DNA of 64,000 bases from Peptostreptococcus sp. MV1 (GTDB taxonomy: Bacteria; Bacillota; Clostridia; Peptostreptococcales; Peptostreptococcaceae), in the NCBI RefSeq assembly GCF_000758885.1, contig NZ_JRNB01000001.1, positions 1 through 64,000 on the forward strand, given 5' to 3'. This document shows positions 35,230 through 44,787 of the stretch, in pieces. Position numbers and translations under genes: made by a program. Position 1 is the stretch's first letter; each line of letters begins with the position of its first letter. The notes below the pieces were generated by a model. The model was not told the DNA's origin, searched no databases, and saw only the letters and a list, made by a program, of their open reading frames with translations.

Positions 35230-36132
35230 ATGAAATTCATTAATAATATTTTTAAATTGTACTACCATGAGTTAAAGACAAATAAAAAAATAATTGTATT
35301 ATTGACCGCTTCTGTTCTTATATGGCTCATATTTTGTATAAATGCCCATATTACAGGCAAGTATATAGGGGGTAATTTCAACCAATTTACAGATATATAT
35401 CCAAAAATACTGGCTGGTGCTTCTAATACAGGTGAATCAAAAATATTGGACTCTCTAATAAAAGGTTCCATTAATTTTAAAACATCTATATCTCCTAATA
35501 TATTGATGCTGGGAGCTATATCAGCTATATCAATACTGGTATCTTATATATTGGTTAGCAAGGACTTTAGGAAGAAAAACTCTTCCTTCTACCTACTTTA
35601 CAACCTACCCTATAGGACTATAGAAATAAAATTGTCCAAGATAATGGCAGGTCTTAGTATATATATCTACACAATTTTGATGATTACACTGGCCTTACTG
35701 GCTATGGACCTGGTAAATATTGTACATTTTGGAGGTCTATATAGTCCTGGTATCTGGGCCTTGACATCAGATCTTAAGTTCCTACCATTTAATTTTAGGT
35801 ACAGCTTATTTTATACATTTATGCTAGTTTTACCATCAATAATAGGGCTACAATCATCAGCTAGCCTAATATATGCTGGAAATAACAAGAGAAGGCTCTT
35901 AAAGAGAATTATCTTTTTTATATTGATACTTGTATCGGGTGTCTTAGTAATTTATGTAGGTTTAGATACTAACTTTGGTACTAGTCTCGGTGGAAGTTGT
36001 GGTTGGATAACGACTATACCAAGCTATATCTTTTTGGGTATAGTCTACATGCTAGTTGCTATACTCTTTACTATGGATATGCTGGCTAGTAGCAAGGCTT
36101 TTAGAGGAGGGTTGAGATATGAAGACAAGTAA
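35230..36132 (+). CDS. ABC-2-type permease subunit 2
   Basis: The 300-residue product has six to seven TM helices with a polar amino-terminal stretch. It follows the first permease with a GGGGTG ribosome site, and its end overlaps the next gene by 14 bases. Together with the preceding gene it supplies the membrane part of the YtrB-type transporter. No substrate can be assigned. Confidence 0.82.
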   Translation: MKFINNIFKLYYHELKTNKKIIVLLTASVLIWLIFCINAHITGKYIGGNFNQFTDIYPKILAGASNTGESKILDSLIKGSINFKTSISPNILMLGAISAISILVSYILVSKDFRKKNSSFYLLYNLPYRTIEIKLSKIMAGLSIYIYTILMITLALLAMDLVNIVHFGGLYSPGIWALTSDLKFLPFNFRYSLFYTFMLVLPSIIGLQSSASLIYAGNNKRRLLKRIIFFILILVSGVLVIYVGLDTNFGTSLGGSCGWITTIPSYIFLGIVYMLVAILFTMDMLASSKAFRGGLRYEDK

Positions 36133-37402
36133 AAAAGGTTTCTTGATTTTTATGGGCCTGATACTAGCCCTTCTAGCTAGTATTCACTTTGTAAATACAT
36201 CCTACAAGAAGGCTCAAATCGTAAAGACTGTTAGGGGAAATGATGCCCTACTTAATGAACAAAACTTGTTGATACTAGATAGTAATATACTTTCCTACCC
36301 TGAAGAGGATGAATATATGGACCAGAGGCTTGCAAGTACAAATACCTATCTTTTGTCTACATCAAACAGCACACCTCTAACTCCTAAAAGAGAGAATGGT
36401 AAGCTGGTCTTTGCAGATAAAAAAACGACTTACGAGCCAAAAACTTCCGTGACACTTGGCTTAAAAGTCTACTATAAATATATAAAAAACAGGGGTTTTG
36501 TAAAAATACATTTTCAGGATTACAAGGGTAATAACTATTCTGCTATAAGTGACAATAAGGATATTGTAGCAAGTGCAAAGACCGGAGATCTAAATATTTA
36601 TAGAATTGAAAAGTACAAGGGCCAATACCAGTGTGCCTTTTCCTACTACAATAATGAAAAAAAGTCTTATATGATCGCATTTGCCAGTATAGAGGATGAT
36701 AAATTTACCCTTGTAGGTGAAAGTCAAGACAAGGGTCTGACAATTTTGGGTGAAAATAGAGATTCAATACAATATAGGTGGGCTAGGTATGCTATTGTTG
36801 CCTTTGACAAGATGTTTGTATTTGACTATAGTGACGAGTCTGGAAACTTTAGACCATCAACCTTGTCATTTGACTTCAAAGACCACAAAATATCAAGACA
36901 CTATTTTGAAAAAGATGACCCTCTTTACGATGTATTTAATAGAGACCCAAGGGATAATATAAGAACTGAACTAGGTATATATATAAAATATCTAGAGGAT
37001 AAAAATCAGATAGTCAGAGTTTGTAATCCTACTAATGGTAAGAACTTCCATGCCTATATTATAGAACTCAAGGATGGAAGGCTAGTAGCAAAAGAAGATA
37101 TAGACTTGGGTATAAGAGTTTCACCCTATAGTAAAAAGGTCCAAGACAAGGGTGACCAGTTTGTATTCGACGCTAATTGGGAGGCGAATATATTCTTAAA
37201 TGGAGACAAGTTGATATTTTCAATGTCTAATAATGGTAACTTGATGGACAAAAAACATTACCAATATGGCATGAACTTGAATCCACTTAAAAAAATATAT
37301 ATCTATGGTCTAGATACTAAAAGGATAGACTATGAGGGTATACTGATGGGGGCTGTATCTAATCAGGTAAACGAAATATATGCCACGACTAAATCAAGAT
37401 GA
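36119..37402 (+). CDS. Membrane-anchored extracytoplasmic protein of the ABC operon, unknown function
   Basis: The product is 427 residues, preceded by AGAGGAGGG. A single N-terminal TM (~8-25) is followed by a ~400-residue external domain rich in beta strands, with recurring short strand-turn patterns that suggest a propeller or beta-sandwich. I do not recognise the family. It overlaps the permease gene by 14 bases, so it is probably an accessory subunit or sensor of the transporter. It has an overall plan (one TM plus a large beta domain) like the VCBS protein at 28245, but lacks calcium-loop motifs. Confidence 0.75.
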   Translation: MKTSKKGFLIFMGLILALLASIHFVNTSYKKAQIVKTVRGNDALLNEQNLLILDSNILSYPEEDEYMDQRLASTNTYLLSTSNSTPLTPKRENGKLVFADKKTTYEPKTSVTLGLKVYYKYIKNRGFVKIHFQDYKGNNYSAISDNKDIVASAKTGDLNIYRIEKYKGQYQCAFSYYNNEKKSYMIAFASIEDDKFTLVGESQDKGLTILGENRDSIQYRWARYAIVAFDKMFVFDYSDESGNFRPSTLSFDFKDHKISRHYFEKDDPLYDVFNRDPRDNIRTELGIYIKYLEDKNQIVRVCNPTNGKNFHAYIIELKDGRLVAKEDIDLGIRVSPYSKKVQDKGDQFVFDANWEANIFLNGDKLIFSMSNNGNLMDKKHYQYGMNLNPLKKIYIYGLDTKRIDYEGILMGAVSNQVNEIYATTKSR

Positions 37403-37433
37403 TTTATAATTTGAGCAAATTCCACTCAAAATA

Positions 37434-37442
37434 TGATATAAT
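37434..37442 (+). promoter_or_regulatory. Extended -10 promoter of the DUF3810 gene
   Basis: TGATATAAT fits TGnTATAAT. A TTGAGC at 37411 is 20 bases too far for a good -35. This permits separate expression from the ABC operon. Confidence 0.5.
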
Positions 37443-37467
37443 ATATCATGCTTATGGAGGTGGTTTA

Positions 37468-38568
37468 ATGTTTAAATTTAAGATAGGACCCCTGTTGCTT
37501 TTTGTATTTTCAAGCTTTATACTTGGCTTGGGTGTCAAGTACAAAAAAGCAACTGGGCTAATATATACAAATATTATAAATAAGTTTATAAGAGAAAAGC
37601 TGAGCCTATTATTTGGCAAGGTGGATATACCAGTAGGGGATATCTTGACTATTATATTCATACTATTAATGATATATTTTTTAATAAATTTTATAAGGAG
37701 GCTCTTTAGCCCAACCAAATGGTTGATATATATATACAGGGTATTTTGGGGTGGCGTAAATATTTTTTGCCTAGGATTTTTCATATTTGTTCTTTTCTAT
37801 GGCTTGAACTACCATACCCAACCCTTAGCCAATTCCTTGTTAGACAAATATAATGCCAAGTATTCAACCAATATTGAAGTACATGTAGGTACCAACAAAC
37901 AACTGGAGGTTTTGAAATACTTGGAGGGCAAGGCTATAGACACCAGAAACTTGATAAAACACGACCAAAATTCTAGCCTATCAAATATAAATGACCTGTC
38001 ATTGCAGGCTGAAGAGGGATTTAGGATAGTGTCAGATGCCTTTCCAAGCCTGGCAGGTAAATACTCTAGGGCAAAATTAAGTGTTAAAAGCCCTGTATTT
38101 GATATATTGGGACTAGAGGGAAGGTATTATATACTTACAAACGAAGTCAGTATTAGCAAGGATCTACCAGACATATACAAGCCTTTCTTGGTATCAAAGT
38201 ACCTAGCCTACCAGAGGGGGATAGCTAGGGAAGACGAAGCCATGTTTTTTGCCTATCTAGCAGGTATCAACAATACAAATCCAAGTGTCAAATACTCAGC
38301 CTATATATCTATACTGAGCATGATGACCCAATCTATGATGTTGGACAACAAGGTAGAATATAATTACTTTGTATCAAATATGGACAAGGATATAAGGTCT
38401 GATATGAATTTGATTAGTAAATTTAGGTCAAAAAATAGTCCTGGTAAGAAAATTACAGACAAAGTGAAATATAATTTTAAAAGGTTAAACGGTGATGTTA
38501 GATTTGACAGTCTTGAAAGGGAAATATCGATTTTAATGGCTAGCTATTACTCTTTATTTACCTACTAA
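37468..38568 (+). CDS. DUF3810-family membrane protein lacking the HExxH zinc motif
   Basis: The product is 366 residues. ATG 37468 is chosen because GGAGGTGG precedes it; the frame from 37399 would include an extended -10 box at 37434-37442. Three N-terminal TMs (~7-25, ~50-70, ~85-105) precede a soluble domain. The segment KYLAYQRGIAREDEAMFFAYLAG (shortened here: Lys244-Tyr248, then QRG and AREDEAMF) aligns with the DUF3810 peptidase motif HELAHQRGFAREDEA. The two His and the Glu are replaced by Lys, Tyr and Tyr, so a zinc-peptidase reaction is unlikely. It may be a pseudoenzyme partner of the ABC operon just upstream. A terminator follows at 38581. Confidence 0.8.
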   Translation: MFKFKIGPLLLFVFSSFILGLGVKYKKATGLIYTNIINKFIREKLSLLFGKVDIPVGDILTIIFILLMIYFLINFIRRLFSPTKWLIYIYRVFWGGVNIFCLGFFIFVLFYGLNYHTQPLANSLLDKYNAKYSTNIEVHVGTNKQLEVLKYLEGKAIDTRNLIKHDQNSSLSNINDLSLQAEEGFRIVSDAFPSLAGKYSRAKLSVKSPVFDILGLEGRYYILTNEVSISKDLPDIYKPFLVSKYLAYQRGIAREDEAMFFAYLAGINNTNPSVKYSAYISILSMMTQSMMLDNKVEYNYFVSNMDKDIRSDMNLISKFRSKNSPGKKITDKVKYNFKRLNGDVRFDSLEREISILMASYYSLFTY

Positions 38569-38580
38569 ACCAATTAATAT

Positions 38581-38654
38581 AAAAGTGACTATATTAGCAT
38601 CTTTTTTAATATCTCGTTATATTGATAGAAAAAAAGTAGCATAGTCACTTTTTT
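38581..38654 (+). terminator. Rho-independent terminator after the DUF3810 gene
   Basis: AAAAGTGACTAT (38581-38592) pairs with ATAGTCACTTTT (38641-38652) around a 48-base partly structured loop, and a T run follows. Confidence 0.8.
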
Positions 38655-38661
38655 ATTTATA

Positions 38662-38690
38662 TTTACTTTACTTTTTAAATACTATATAAT
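38662..38690 (+). promoter_or_regulatory. Promoter of the TPR/Sel1 gene
   Basis: TTTACT (38662-38667) and TATAAT (38685-38690) with a 17-base spacer. Confidence 0.5.
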
Positions 38691-38733
38691 TATAAGTGTA
38701 TAAGTAGGCAAATGAGAGTAAGGGGTGAAAGAA

Positions 38734-40584
38734 ATGTCGCAAAATCCAAAAGTGGACTATTTAAAAGGAAACTTCTATGAAAAAATAGGCAAGTCAGACC
38801 TTGCCGTTGAAAAATTTAAAGAAGCAGCAGAATCTGGATATGAGAGAGCCCAACTTATTCTCGGACAATTGTATGACAGTCAAGGAGAGATAGAAAAGGC
38901 AGAGAACTGGTACAAGTCTGCCTTTAATAATGGTGTCGACTATGCAGCTTTTAACCTGGGAAATATGTACTACAACAATGAAATATACGATACATCCTTA
39001 TATTGGTATGAAAAGGCTGCTGACAAGGGCATACTTGCGGCCAAAAACAATATGGGGGTCATCTATTATATACTTGAAGACTATGAAATGTCTGAAAAAA
39101 TTTTAAAAGAGACGGCAGAATCAGGTTTTGCTAAATCATACTTCAACCTTGGCCTACTCAATATTGAGTTGGCTAACAAGGACCTAGCTGAAGAGATGTA
39201 TGAAAAGGGAGCCAGTTTAAATGACGAGGACTCGATATACAACTTGGCAGTTATAGAAATGGATAGGAGTAATTTTACTAGGTCTATAGACCTATACAAA
39301 AAATTGCTTAAAAAGAAACACCTCAAGGCAGCTATGAACCTAGGTGTTCTAAGTGAGTTGTCTGAAAACTTCATTGAAGCTGAAAAAGCCTATTCAATAG
39401 CAGCAGACGAGGGAGATCCTGACGCCCAGTACAGAATGGGCTTTATATTGGACAGGAAGGATAAGTCATCCGATGCCATTCACTATTATGAGTTGGCAAT
39501 TGCTCAAAACCATACTATGGCCAAGTACAGACTGGCAAATCTATACAATAGAAATAATGATACTGACAATGCTAGAATCTACTACAAGATGGCTGCTGAT
39601 GACAATATAAAGGAGGCCAAGAACAACCTAGCTGGAATCTTATTTGAAGACAAGAACTATAAAGAGGCCGGTCTTTACTATAAGGAAGCTATAGCACAGG
39701 GTTGTTATAATTCTGCAGAAAACATGGGTGACCTATGCAGGACCTTAAAAGAATATGAAATAGCTATAGACTATTATAAAATGATACCTGACAACCTGAA
39801 TTGCCAGATAAAGCTAGCTAATATGTATGAAAAAATAAATGACCTCGACAATATGGTTGACTGGTATAAGAGGGCAGCGGACCATGGTGATATAGAATCA
39901 TGCTTCAAACTAGCTAGTATCTATGAAAAGACTGGCAACGAAAAACGAGCCATACGCTACTATCAGATAGCATCAGACCATGGACATCAGATAGCCAAGC
40001 TATACGCAGGCAGATTGTACTTTATGCAGACTAATTATGAAGAAGCCAAAGTATACCTAGAAGAGCCTGCAGACCTAAATAATATATATGCCTTAAATAC
40101 TCTTGCAATAATGTATGACAACTTTTTTAGAGACCCAAAGAAGGCAATAGAGTACTACGAAAAGGCAATAGACCTCAACTGTTCTGAAGCTATGTACAAT
40201 CTAGCCCAATTAATGTTTAGGAGTTTTGAGTACGATAAGGCAGAAAAGTATCTAAAAATGGGGGCTGAAAATGGCAACAAGAGATGTGAATATTTCTTGG
40301 CAGCCTTCTACTATAGGAAGTCAATTGACATGTTTAAATCTCTAGCCAACCTCAATTACGAAAACGCCAATGAACTTTTAAATGATGTAAGGCATATGGA
40401 CTTTATAGATGACCATCTTTTAATGACTGATTTTTCTATATACCCACTTGAATATGAGGGTATTAAGGAGGATGTAGAACCACTTTATATTATAGATATA
40501 GATGAAGATATTACTAGTCTACTTAGTCAGGGAGATGTAAGAATGGCTGTAGACCAGGGTCAAGTTGAAAATATAGATATCTAA
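38734..40584 (+). CDS. TPR/Sel1-like repeat protein
   Basis: The product is 616 residues. ATG 38734 has AAGGGGTG upstream; the GTG at 38725 overlaps that site. About fifteen tandem ~34-36-residue repeats cover residues 10-545, each with the helix-turn-helix pattern A-x-x-x-L-G-x-x-Y...A-x-x-Y-Y-x-x-A-A (for example AAFNLGNMYYNN, DAQYRMGFILDR). They fold as a superhelical scaffold for protein contacts. The C-terminal ~70 residues are acidic and unique. It lacks a signal peptide, so it acts in the cytoplasm. The partner is unknown. It may be cotranscribed with nothing else; a possible separate promoter precedes corA. Confidence 0.88.
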   Translation: MSQNPKVDYLKGNFYEKIGKSDLAVEKFKEAAESGYERAQLILGQLYDSQGEIEKAENWYKSAFNNGVDYAAFNLGNMYYNNEIYDTSLYWYEKAADKGILAAKNNMGVIYYILEDYEMSEKILKETAESGFAKSYFNLGLLNIELANKDLAEEMYEKGASLNDEDSIYNLAVIEMDRSNFTRSIDLYKKLLKKKHLKAAMNLGVLSELSENFIEAEKAYSIAADEGDPDAQYRMGFILDRKDKSSDAIHYYELAIAQNHTMAKYRLANLYNRNNDTDNARIYYKMAADDNIKEAKNNLAGILFEDKNYKEAGLYYKEAIAQGCYNSAENMGDLCRTLKEYEIAIDYYKMIPDNLNCQIKLANMYEKINDLDNMVDWYKRAADHGDIESCFKLASIYEKTGNEKRAIRYYQIASDHGHQIAKLYAGRLYFMQTNYEEAKVYLEEPADLNNIYALNTLAIMYDNFFRDPKKAIEYYEKAIDLNCSEAMYNLAQLMFRSFEYDKAEKYLKMGAENGNKRCEYFLAAFYYRKSIDMFKSLANLNYENANELLNDVRHMDFIDDHLLMTDFSIYPLEYEGIKEDVEPLYIIDIDEDITSLLSQGDVRMAVDQGQVENIDI

Positions 40585-40683
40585 TCTATACTATAGGTAT
40601 AGTCAACATATAAAGGGTATTCCTATTTATATAAAACTTATTTTTAATAATAAATATAATAAAATTTAGAAAGGGGTGAGCTT

Positions 40684-41619
40684 ATGATAAGATACTACAA
40701 GACAATTAATGGAAACCTAGAAAGATTGGATGAATTCGAACCAAGTTGTTGGATAAATCTTACAGAGCCAACCTCAAATGAAATAGACGATATAAGCCAG
40801 CTATTGGAAATTGATGCAGATATTGTGGGTGCAGCCCTGGATAATGAAGAAAGTTCTAGAATAGAGTATGATGAAGATTACACCCTAATATTGATAGATA
40901 TACCATTCGATATGTCAGACTCAAAATCTTCAAACTACGTAACAGTTCCAATCGGAATAATACTTGCAAAAGACTGTATCATTACCATTTGCTCCAAACA
41001 GTCAAGAATTATTAATGACTTTATAGTAGGTCATGTAAAGGACTTCTACACATATATGAAGACTAGGTTTATTCTGCAAATACTGTACAGGAATGCTACC
41101 TTCTACTTGCTATATCTTAGAAGGATTAACAATACTACCAACCTTATAGAGCAGGAAATCCACAATTCCATGAAAAATAAGGAGCTACTACAGTTATTGC
41201 AACTAGAGAAATCTCTCGTATACTTCTCAACATCACTTACTGCCAATGAAGCAACTTTGGATAGACTATTAAAGCTAAATGTAATAAAGCATTATGAAGA
41301 AGATGATGACCTTTTAGAGGACGTAATAATTGAAAATAAACAGGCTCTACAAATGTCAAAAATGTATGGAGATATACTTAGCAGAATTATGGATGCATTT
41401 AGTGCCATCATCAGCAACAACCAGAATAATGTAATGACCTACCTGACTGTAGTAACTATAGTTATGGCAATTCCAACTATTATTTCTGGTCTATTTGGTA
41501 TGAATGTTGGTGGTATACCACTTGCACAACACCCATTTGGCTTTTGGATTGTAAATATAGTAACTATACTTATCTGTGTCCTATCAACTGCCTACTTGAT
41601 AAAGAAAAGAATATTATAG
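40684..41619 (+). CDS. CorA-family magnesium/divalent cation transporter
   Basis: This 311-residue protein has a soluble N-terminal alpha/beta domain, a long helix, and two C-terminal TMs (~255-275, ~285-305). The signature GMN is present in FGMNVGG at the end of TM1, forming the selectivity mouth of the pentamer. AAAGGGGTGAG precedes ATG 40684. It mediates Mg2+ (or Co2+/Ni2+) flux driven by membrane potential. The following methyltransferase gene begins 12 bases later, so the two may be one transcript. Confidence 0.93.
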   Translation: MIRYYKTINGNLERLDEFEPSCWINLTEPTSNEIDDISQLLEIDADIVGAALDNEESSRIEYDEDYTLILIDIPFDMSDSKSSNYVTVPIGIILAKDCIITICSKQSRIINDFIVGHVKDFYTYMKTRFILQILYRNATFYLLYLRRINNTTNLIEQEIHNSMKNKELLQLLQLEKSLVYFSTSLTANEATLDRLLKLNVIKHYEEDDDLLEDVIIENKQALQMSKMYGDILSRIMDAFSAIISNNQNNVMTYLTVVTIVMAIPTIISGLFGMNVGGIPLAQHPFGFWIVNIVTILICVLSTAYLIKKRIL

Positions 41620-41631
41620 GTTGGTGATATA

Positions 41632-42336
41632 ATGCATGAACAAAATTATGAGAAATTATTACATATAAATACAACAAAGATCGAAACCAGGATGGATAAG
41701 AAAAAGCTATACAATAGATATGAACCAACGCCATATGAGGCTCTTATTAGTTTGTTTGATGAATATAGGGCAAATAATGATGATCACTTTGTAGATTTTG
41801 GTTCTGGCAAGGCTAGATTTGCTTTTCTGGTAAATTTTTTATTTAATTCATATTGTACCAGTGTAGAAATCAGCGAGGACTTCCACAAGATGGCTCTTAG
41901 CAACAAGAAAAACTACAGGCCTAGAAATATCTCTTCCAAGGACAAGTTATTTTTTGTGAATGGACCAGCAGAGAAGTACCAAATAAGCAGTTTTGAAAAT
42001 AAGTTTTATTTTTTTAATCCCTTTGCCCTAAGTATATTTATCAGTGTTATCAATAATATATATAGGTCACTTGAAGATCAGCCCAGGGAAGTGGATATTA
42101 TTCTTTATTATCCCTCATATGAGTATATCGATTACCTAGAAAATAGGACTAATTTCAAACTATACAAGGAAATATTTTTAGATAAGGCAAAAGATGACCC
42201 TAGAGAGAGGTTTGTCGTATACAGGTTGGGGGAGACCAAGTCAATTTACGATGATTGTTTTACAAATATATCTATCAAGTCTGTTTATTATAGAAACCTG
42301 ACGCTTTTCAAAGATGACAAAAAAAGGTCACTGTAA
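41632..42336 (+). CDS. Class I SAM-dependent methyltransferase
   Basis: The 234-residue product has the SAM-binding motif DHFVDFGSGKARFAF (~residues 44-58) with VEISEDFHKMA (motif II) and FYFFNPFAL (motif IV). The N-terminal ~40 residues (Y-x-PTPYEAL) are a family-specific cap. It probably methylates a small molecule or protein rather than RNA; no target is visible. It ends within the left arm of the terminator it shares with typA. Confidence 0.8.
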   Translation: MHEQNYEKLLHINTTKIETRMDKKKLYNRYEPTPYEALISLFDEYRANNDDHFVDFGSGKARFAFLVNFLFNSYCTSVEISEDFHKMALSNKKNYRPRNISSKDKLFFVNGPAEKYQISSFENKFYFFNPFALSIFISVINNIYRSLEDQPREVDIILYYPSYEYIDYLENRTNFKLYKEIFLDKAKDDPRERFVVYRLGETKSIYDDCFTNISIKSVYYRNLTLFKDDKKRSL

Positions 42337-42367
42337 TTGGTGTTTTATACCAAAGACAGTGACCTTT
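42323..42367. terminator. Bidirectional terminator between the methyltransferase gene and typA
   Basis: AAAGGTCACTGT (42323-42334) and ACAGTGACCTTT (42356-42367) form a perfect 12-bp stem with A and T tracts on both sides; it can serve both convergent genes. Confidence 0.9.
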
Positions 42368-42393
42368 ACATTTAGTAGGTATATTTCTTTATC

Positions 42394-44232
42394 TTAGTCT
42401 ATTACCTTGTTTTGTAGTGACCTGTTGTACTTAACCCTGTCCTGCTCGTTAAGAATCTTCTTTCTTAGTCTTATTGAGTCAGGTGTTACTTCTACTAGTT
42501 CATCATCATCTATAAATTCTAATGATTCTTCTAATGTAAATATCTTAGGTGGAGATAGCTTGATAGCATCATCTGAACCTGAAGCTCTGACATTTGACAT
42601 CTTCTTGTTCTTACATGGATTTACTACCATGTCTTCCTTTCTAGAGTTCATACCTATAATCATACCTTCATATACATCGACAGCTGGATCTACAAATAGT
42701 ATACCCCTTGATGATAGGGCATTTAAGGCGTAACCCATAGTCTTGCCGGCAGACTGAGATATTAGCACACCGTTTAGTCTTGATGGTATTTCACCCTTGT
42801 AATCATCAAACTTTTCGAATGATGAAAGTAGGGTACCTTCACCCCTAGTAGCATTTATAAATTCACTCCTATATCCAAGTAGACCTCTTGTAGGCACCAA
42901 GAATTCTATCTTGACATAGTTGCCATCTAGGATTTCCATTGATTCCATTAGACCCTTTCTAAGGTTTAATTCGTTGATTACCGTACCTGAGTATGTTTCT
43001 GGACAAGAAACTATAACTCTTTCTATCGGTTCTACAAGGTTGCCTTCTGGATCTCTATGCATCAATACCTGTGGCTTTGATACTCCTAGTTCATATCCTT
43101 CTCTTCTCATATTTTCTATCAATATTGAAAGGTGAAGCTCACCACGTCCGCTAACCCTGTATCCGTCTGTAGTTTCAAGTGGTTCTACCTTTAAACCTAC
43201 ATTTACTTCTAGCTCTTTTTCTAGTCTTTCCTTTATATGTCTAGTAGTTACGAACTTACCACTTCTACCTACGAATGGTGAATCATTAACCATAAAGTTC
43301 ATAGATAGGGTAGGTTCCTCAATCAGGATAGCTCCCATAGGCATTGGCTTGTCGGAAGCACAGATAGTTTCACCTATAGCTATATCAGGTATGCCTGCTA
43401 TAACTACCATTTCACCACTCATGGCCTCACTAGTTTCAACCTGCTTTAAACCTTCATATACAGATAACTTTGAAATCTTGCCCCTTCTTGGATCATGACC
43501 CTCAGAGCATATGCAAATCTGGTCTGCTGAGTTCAACTTACCCTTGAATACACGACCTATACCCAATCTACCTATATAGTCATCATAGGCTAGGGCAGAT
43601 ATCTGAACCTGTAAGTCTTCATCATCATAATCAGGGTAGGCATCTACATGGTTAATAATAGTTTCAAATAGAGGAGATAGGTCCTTGCCTTCATCTTCTA
43701 ATTCCTTCAATGCAATTCCCTGCTTGGCTATACCGTATACGATAGGGAAGTCACACTGCTCGTCTGTAGCATTTAATTCTACAAATAGGTCAAATACTTC
43801 ATTTACAACCTCTTCAGCCCTCTGGTCCTTCTTGTCTATCTTATTTATAAATAGGATAGGCCTTAGGCCCTGTTCCAATGACTTCTGTAGAACGAATCTA
43901 GTCTGAGGCATTGGTCCCTCTGTAGCATCTACAAGTAGGATAACTGTATCTACAGTCTTTAGTACACGTTCAACCTCAGAAGAGAAGTCACTATGGCCTG
44001 GTGTATCTACTATATTTATCTTGTATTCACCATGCCTGATTGAACAGTTCTTTGAGTAGATAGTGATACCCCTCTCCTGTTCTAGGTCGTTGCTGTCCAT
44101 TACACAGTCCTTTACAACCTCATTATCTCTAAATACGCCACTCTGATTTAGGAAGGCATCTACTAGGGTAGACTTTCCGGCATCGACGTGGGCTATTACT
44201 GCTATATTAATTATATTATGCTTAATACTCAC
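42394..44232 (-). CDS. typA: TypA/BipA ribosome-associated GTPase
   Basis: This 612-residue translational GTPase reads leftward. The start is GTG 44232 (GTGAGTATTAAG) behind AAAGGAG. G1 AHVDAGKST (~residues 14-22), G2 RGIT (~54), G3 DTPGH (~76) and G4 NKID (~130) are intact. Domains II and III, the C-terminal domain III/V region and the BipA-specific C-terminus (GVLISQSAGKTMGYALNAL) follow. It binds the 70S ribosome and supports growth and 50S assembly under stress or cold. Length is normal. Confidence 0.97.
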   Translation of the reverse strand: MSIKHNIINIAVIAHVDAGKSTLVDAFLNQSGVFRDNEVVKDCVMDSNDLEQERGITIYSKNCSIRHGEYKINIVDTPGHSDFSSEVERVLKTVDTVILLVDATEGPMPQTRFVLQKSLEQGLRPILFINKIDKKDQRAEEVVNEVFDLFVELNATDEQCDFPIVYGIAKQGIALKELEDEGKDLSPLFETIINHVDAYPDYDDEDLQVQISALAYDDYIGRLGIGRVFKGKLNSADQICICSEGHDPRRGKISKLSVYEGLKQVETSEAMSGEMVVIAGIPDIAIGETICASDKPMPMGAILIEEPTLSMNFMVNDSPFVGRSGKFVTTRHIKERLEKELEVNVGLKVEPLETTDGYRVSGRGELHLSILIENMRREGYELGVSKPQVLMHRDPEGNLVEPIERVIVSCPETYSGTVINELNLRKGLMESMEILDGNYVKIEFLVPTRGLLGYRSEFINATRGEGTLLSSFEKFDDYKGEIPSRLNGVLISQSAGKTMGYALNALSSRGILFVDPAVDVYEGMIIGMNSRKEDMVVNPCKNKKMSNVRASGSDDAIKLSPPKIFTLEESLEFIDDDELVEVTPDSIRLRKKILNEQDRVKYNRSLQNKVID

Positions 44233-44324
44233 TAAAAAACGCTCCTTTTTAAATCTATATTCATTTTTAATCCAACTTTAATATTATACCAAATAAAAAT
44301 AACTCTGTATAGAAGATTCTAAAT

Positions 44325-44362
44325 AAAAAACCCTGATTTTCACATTTTAGCAAAGATCAGGG
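44325..44362 (-). terminator. Terminator of the small membrane protein gene (minus strand)
   Basis: On the minus strand, CCCTGAT (44362-44356) pairs with ATCAGGG (44337-44331) around an 18-base loop and is followed by T6 (44330-44325). Confidence 0.8.
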
Positions 44363-44390
44363 TAAAATCATCCTTATTTTTAGATAATTA

Positions 44391-44591
44391 CTACTTTTTA
44401 GGCATAAAGTCATCATCCTTATTATATGATGTTACTAGATAGGTAAGTACAAAACCACATATCAAACCACCTATTATTGGAAACATTGGCATATCTGCAC
44501 CCAGTATAAATTTGTAGATTAACCCACTCACTGAAGAAAAAACAGAAAATAGGGCTACAAATAACAATAAATTTCTCGTTGACTTGCTCAT
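44391..44591 (-). CDS. Small two-TM membrane protein of unknown function
   Basis: A 66-residue product read leftward from ATG 44591, with GGAGGGA 7 bases upstream. It has two hydrophobic helices (LLLFVALFSVFSSVSGLIYKF and FPIIGGLICGFVLTYLVT) separated by a short loop, and a charged tail (YNKDDDFMPKK). It resembles the small accessory membrane proteins often seen next to ATP synthase or TypA genes, but no family can be named. A terminator lies just downstream, so it is likely a real independent gene, not a shadow. Confidence 0.7.
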   Translation of the reverse strand: MSKSTRNLLLFVALFSVFSSVSGLIYKFILGADMPMFPIIGGLICGFVLTYLVTSYNKDDDFMPKK

Positions 44592-44693
44592 AAAGAATCC
44601 CTCCGTTTATTTAAAGATAAATGGATGGCCATAAGCATCCACATATATATTATAAGATAAATAGTCAAAAAATTCCATATTTATTTTTGCGTC

Positions 44694-44723
44694 TTGATTT
44701 AATATACCTTATAGGGGTATAAT
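44694..44723 (+). promoter_or_regulatory. copA promoter with an overlapping CsoR-like operator
   Basis: -35 TTGATT (44694-44699) and -10 TATAAT (44718-44723), 18-base spacer. An inverted repeat ATACC (44704-44708) / GGTAT (44716-44720), with GGGG before TAT, sits in the spacer and overlaps the -10. It resembles the ATACCC/GGGTAT-type copper-repressor (CsoR) operators. No csoR gene is in the window. Confidence 0.6.
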
Positions 44724-44787
44724 AGATATATAAATAAAAATAATTATGAATAGAGATTATGAATCTATTAGATATAGGAGGTAGACT

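Noticed and set aside
37399-37467. Upstream in-frame extension of the DUF3810 protein.
   Set aside because: The extension covers an extended -10 box, and the ribosome site fits ATG 37468.
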